Assembly: GCA_036268055.1 (NCBI GenBank) | Contig: DATAUW010000013.1 | Coordinates: 1 to 64,000, forward strand | Direction: 5' to 3' | DNA length: 64,000 nt | Origin: Verrucomicrobiia bacterium | GTDB lineage: Bacteria > Verrucomicrobiota > Verrucomicrobiia > Limisphaerales > Pedosphaeraceae | In this document: positions 63,301 through 64,000 of the stretch, one piece after another | Layout: each line of letters starts with the position of its first letter | Position numbering within the stretch: the first letter of the stretch is position 1 | Program-made: the position numbers and the translations under genes | The notes under the pieces: generated by a model | The model's database searches: none | Told to the model about the DNA's origin: nothing | Seen by the model: the letters and a program-made list of their open reading frames with translations, nothing else

Positions 63301-64000
63301 CAACCGGCGTTGCGAAGGTTGAGAATATTTTCCGCGAAGCCCGCCTCGCTTTCGTCGGAGGTGGCAAAATATAATTGCGCGCCCGGCGCGAGGTCGTGAA
63401 CGATTTCGAGCATTGCCGCGCCCTCACCGGTTCCATCGGCGATATCCTGCAGGACGGTGACGGGGCCAAGATCGCCGGTGGCCTGGGCATCGGTGAGAAA
63501 ATCATTCGTGCTGGTGGTCACACTGTCGGAAAGCACGCCGACTTTTACGCCCGCGCCAGTCACACCGAAAGTCGCGCGAGCTTCGATGGCCTGATGGGTG
63601 GTATCGCCTTCGGAATTCACCGCGCCAGTATGATGCCGCGCCTGAGTGGCGCGGCGGATCGTGCGAACGTCGGCAGAACTGACCAGTGTCTCCAATTCGT
63701 CGAGTGTAACGATGGCACGGATCGCATGGAAATTGGGAAATTGATTGATAACCGTGCCGCCGCCATTAGTAATCAGTTGGAGGAGCGTGGGAGTGACGGT
63801 TGCATTGATATCCACCAGCACCCGACCGTCGGTGCGTAGCTTAACGTCCATTTCCAAATCAGGCGCGCCGGGCGCATAAGTTTCTCCGCGGTGATTTTTC
63901 ATCGCGTGAATCAGTTGCGACTCGAGCTTGCATTGCGCCGGTGTCCAGGAAAGTTTCTCACGATAGATGGCGGCGATTTGGGCAATGGCGTTGGTATCGA
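60342..64000 (-). CDS. secreted S8-like serine peptidase with BACON and two LamG domains, partial (N-terminus beyond right edge)
   Basis: The frame is open from the window end (DTNAIAQIAAIYREKLSWTPAQCKLESQLIHAM...) to the stop at 60342, at least 1219 residues, so the Met near 63902 is internal. Counting from that Met: prodomain-like segment to about 110; peptidase about 115-510 with Asp in VKVGVLSDSV, the motif GTGEGAAMLEIVHDLAPGAQLYFAT, oxyanion region FSAAGNAGN and Ser in FFGTSAATPHAAAIAALL; a BACON-like domain about 545-630 (LDWTLVNTSAWLNVSSTNGTL); LamG domains starting about 640 and 880 (AYWRLDETN, GYWHLDDPAP); and the C-terminal module ending RRFYRLLLL. Expected role: extracellular proteolysis with carbohydrate or surface binding. 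The position of the usual catalytic His is discussed in findings. Confidence 0.88.
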   Translation of the reverse strand, partial: DTNAIAQIAAIYREKLSWTPAQCKLESQLIHAMKNHRGETYAPGAPDLEMDVKLRTDGRVLVDINATVTPTLLQLITNGGGTVINQFPNFHAIRAIVTLDELETLVSSADVRTIRRATQARHHTGAVNSEGDTTHQAIEARATFGVTGAGVKVGVLSDSVTTSTNDFLTDAQATGDLGPVTVLQDIADGTGEGAAMLEIVHDLAPGAQLYFATSDESEAGFAENILNLRNAGCDIILDDTGYFDESPFEDGIIAQAVNTVTDNGALYFSAAGNAGNLDSGTSGTWEGDFVDGGAAASPITEAGRVQSFGAQTFDTISFADSDSHLDLFWSDPLGASTNDYDVFVLNSSGTRVQHSSTTRQNGTQDPYESIPTLSSGQRIVIVKFSGAARFLHLDTGDGELSIATSGATLGHACAANAFCVAAVDEANSFPKAFTAGTNDPVEFFSSDGPRHIFYNSDGVPITPGNVSSTGGAIRQKPDVAAADGVSTTFADFTPFFGTSAATPHAAAIAALLKSYSTNITTAQVRAILTGTALDIMAAGVDRDSGYGIVMAFVALDAASPDTMMITPRMGFVASGSIGGPFDVATQNLFLTNSGSSSLDWTLVNTSAWLNVSSTNGTLAPGGPTTTVTVSLNAATSNLAAGNYTATIVFSNLATQIAQTRTYTLSVTGPSSYGNAALALRPLAYWRLDETNQPPRAAIATNAGSLGNSGTGFVINNVTPAQPGIVGTSFHFSNPELLIELLGGHVDIPYTPALNPNGPFTIELWANPAQITSDFFSPAAALDANQNDSNARIGWILYEAAGSTWQFRVGGINGYAATLVGGTVTTGAWHHLVGVYDGTNASFYVNGVLVAGPSSAAGFNPNTTMPLRIGATTIPNRTFDGDVDEVAFYTNALSPDVIASHYNTAISAAANYSSLILTSHPVGYWHLDDPAPIVPNLLQLPLAVNLGSLAPTANGIYEPGTFPGALGVPTIGLGASNLACMFDGFGNIDVPATNSLNLTGALSLVAWTKALPASGSAQSILDHGIGSYRLFLDSAGLPHFSDGLQPSGDVVGPTRLDNNQWHQLIGVYDGASQQTLYVDGQVSASINNATTAVSGNSDDLWIGGDPDTNAFQFFNGEIDEVAIFGAALSPMQVQQIYLTSTNNPPLRFTAIGSPTASSQTIALTFSTIPGQKYQLQFKTDLTQPLWTNLGNPIIAVNSTTTISDPLGTNVRRFYRLLLL

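Noticed and set aside
1..64000. CRISPR array, complete prophage, rRNA operon
   Set aside because: No regularly spaced direct repeats of 25-40 bp, no set of phage structural genes, and no rRNA-like sequence were seen.

Overview
The window looks like a chromosome segment of a Verrucomicrobiota bacterium, probably Pedosphaera/Limisphaerales-like. This rests on gene content alone: a DUF1800 / small protein / DUF1501 operon, a Minf_1886-family protein (a family known as restricted to Verrucomicrobia and Planctomycetes), a GloVer tandem-repeat protein, a prepilin-like secreted protein, and several large secreted proteins that share a module ending in F/Y-Y/F-R-L. No rRNA is present, so the exact taxon is inference.

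Layout. 1-5.5 kb: two large secreted proteins on the minus strand, an SpvB/FG-GAP (RHS/Tc-toxin-like) protein cut by the left edge and a beta-helix-like protein upstream of it. 5.5-6.7 kb: palindromic repeats and a decayed IS1182-type transposase. 6.8-14.4 kb: an ABC-F ATPase, two phosphoesterase-superfamily proteins and an NHL protein. 14.4-16.3 kb: an islet with two orphan genes, each preceded by the same direct repeat, then an integrase remnant next to tRNA-Thr. 16.8-18.8 kb: an orphan phage-like gene and a Tat-exported sugar isomerase. 19.1-23.4 kb: opgG, a small membrane protein and opgH. 23.5-27.3 kb: a second ABC-F ATPase, a pseudopilin and a double thioredoxin-fold protein. 27.4-33.9 kb: tRNA-Pro, then the pyruvate dehydrogenase genes aceE-aceF-lpdA with divergent lplA. 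34-40 kb: a BON-domain protein, fumC, gcvP and rpe. 40-45 kb: the GloVer protein and ftsH-tilS. 45.4-48.5 kb: the DUF1800/DUF1501 operon. 48.5-49.6 kb: a broken PIN toxin with an intact partner gene and a small membrane protein. 49.8-53.7 kb: potABCD. 54-60.3 kb: leuS, a tiny membrane ORF, the Minf_1886 protein and a double-domain M16 peptidase. 60.3 kb to the right edge: a secreted subtilase with BACON and LamG domains, cut by the window end.

Most genes are housekeeping metabolism (pyruvate dehydrogenase with lipoate ligase, fumarase, glycine cleavage P protein, pentose-phosphate epimerase), protein quality control, tRNA charging and modification, polyamine uptake and osmoregulated glucans. 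The unusual material lies between them: a dispersed element made of four hairpins (three full copies plus partial ones, with compensating stem changes), 10-bp tandem repeats at two distant loci, the cassette-like direct repeats, and the shared F/Y-Y/F-R-L module. I did not find a CRISPR array, a complete prophage or a recognisable defence island.
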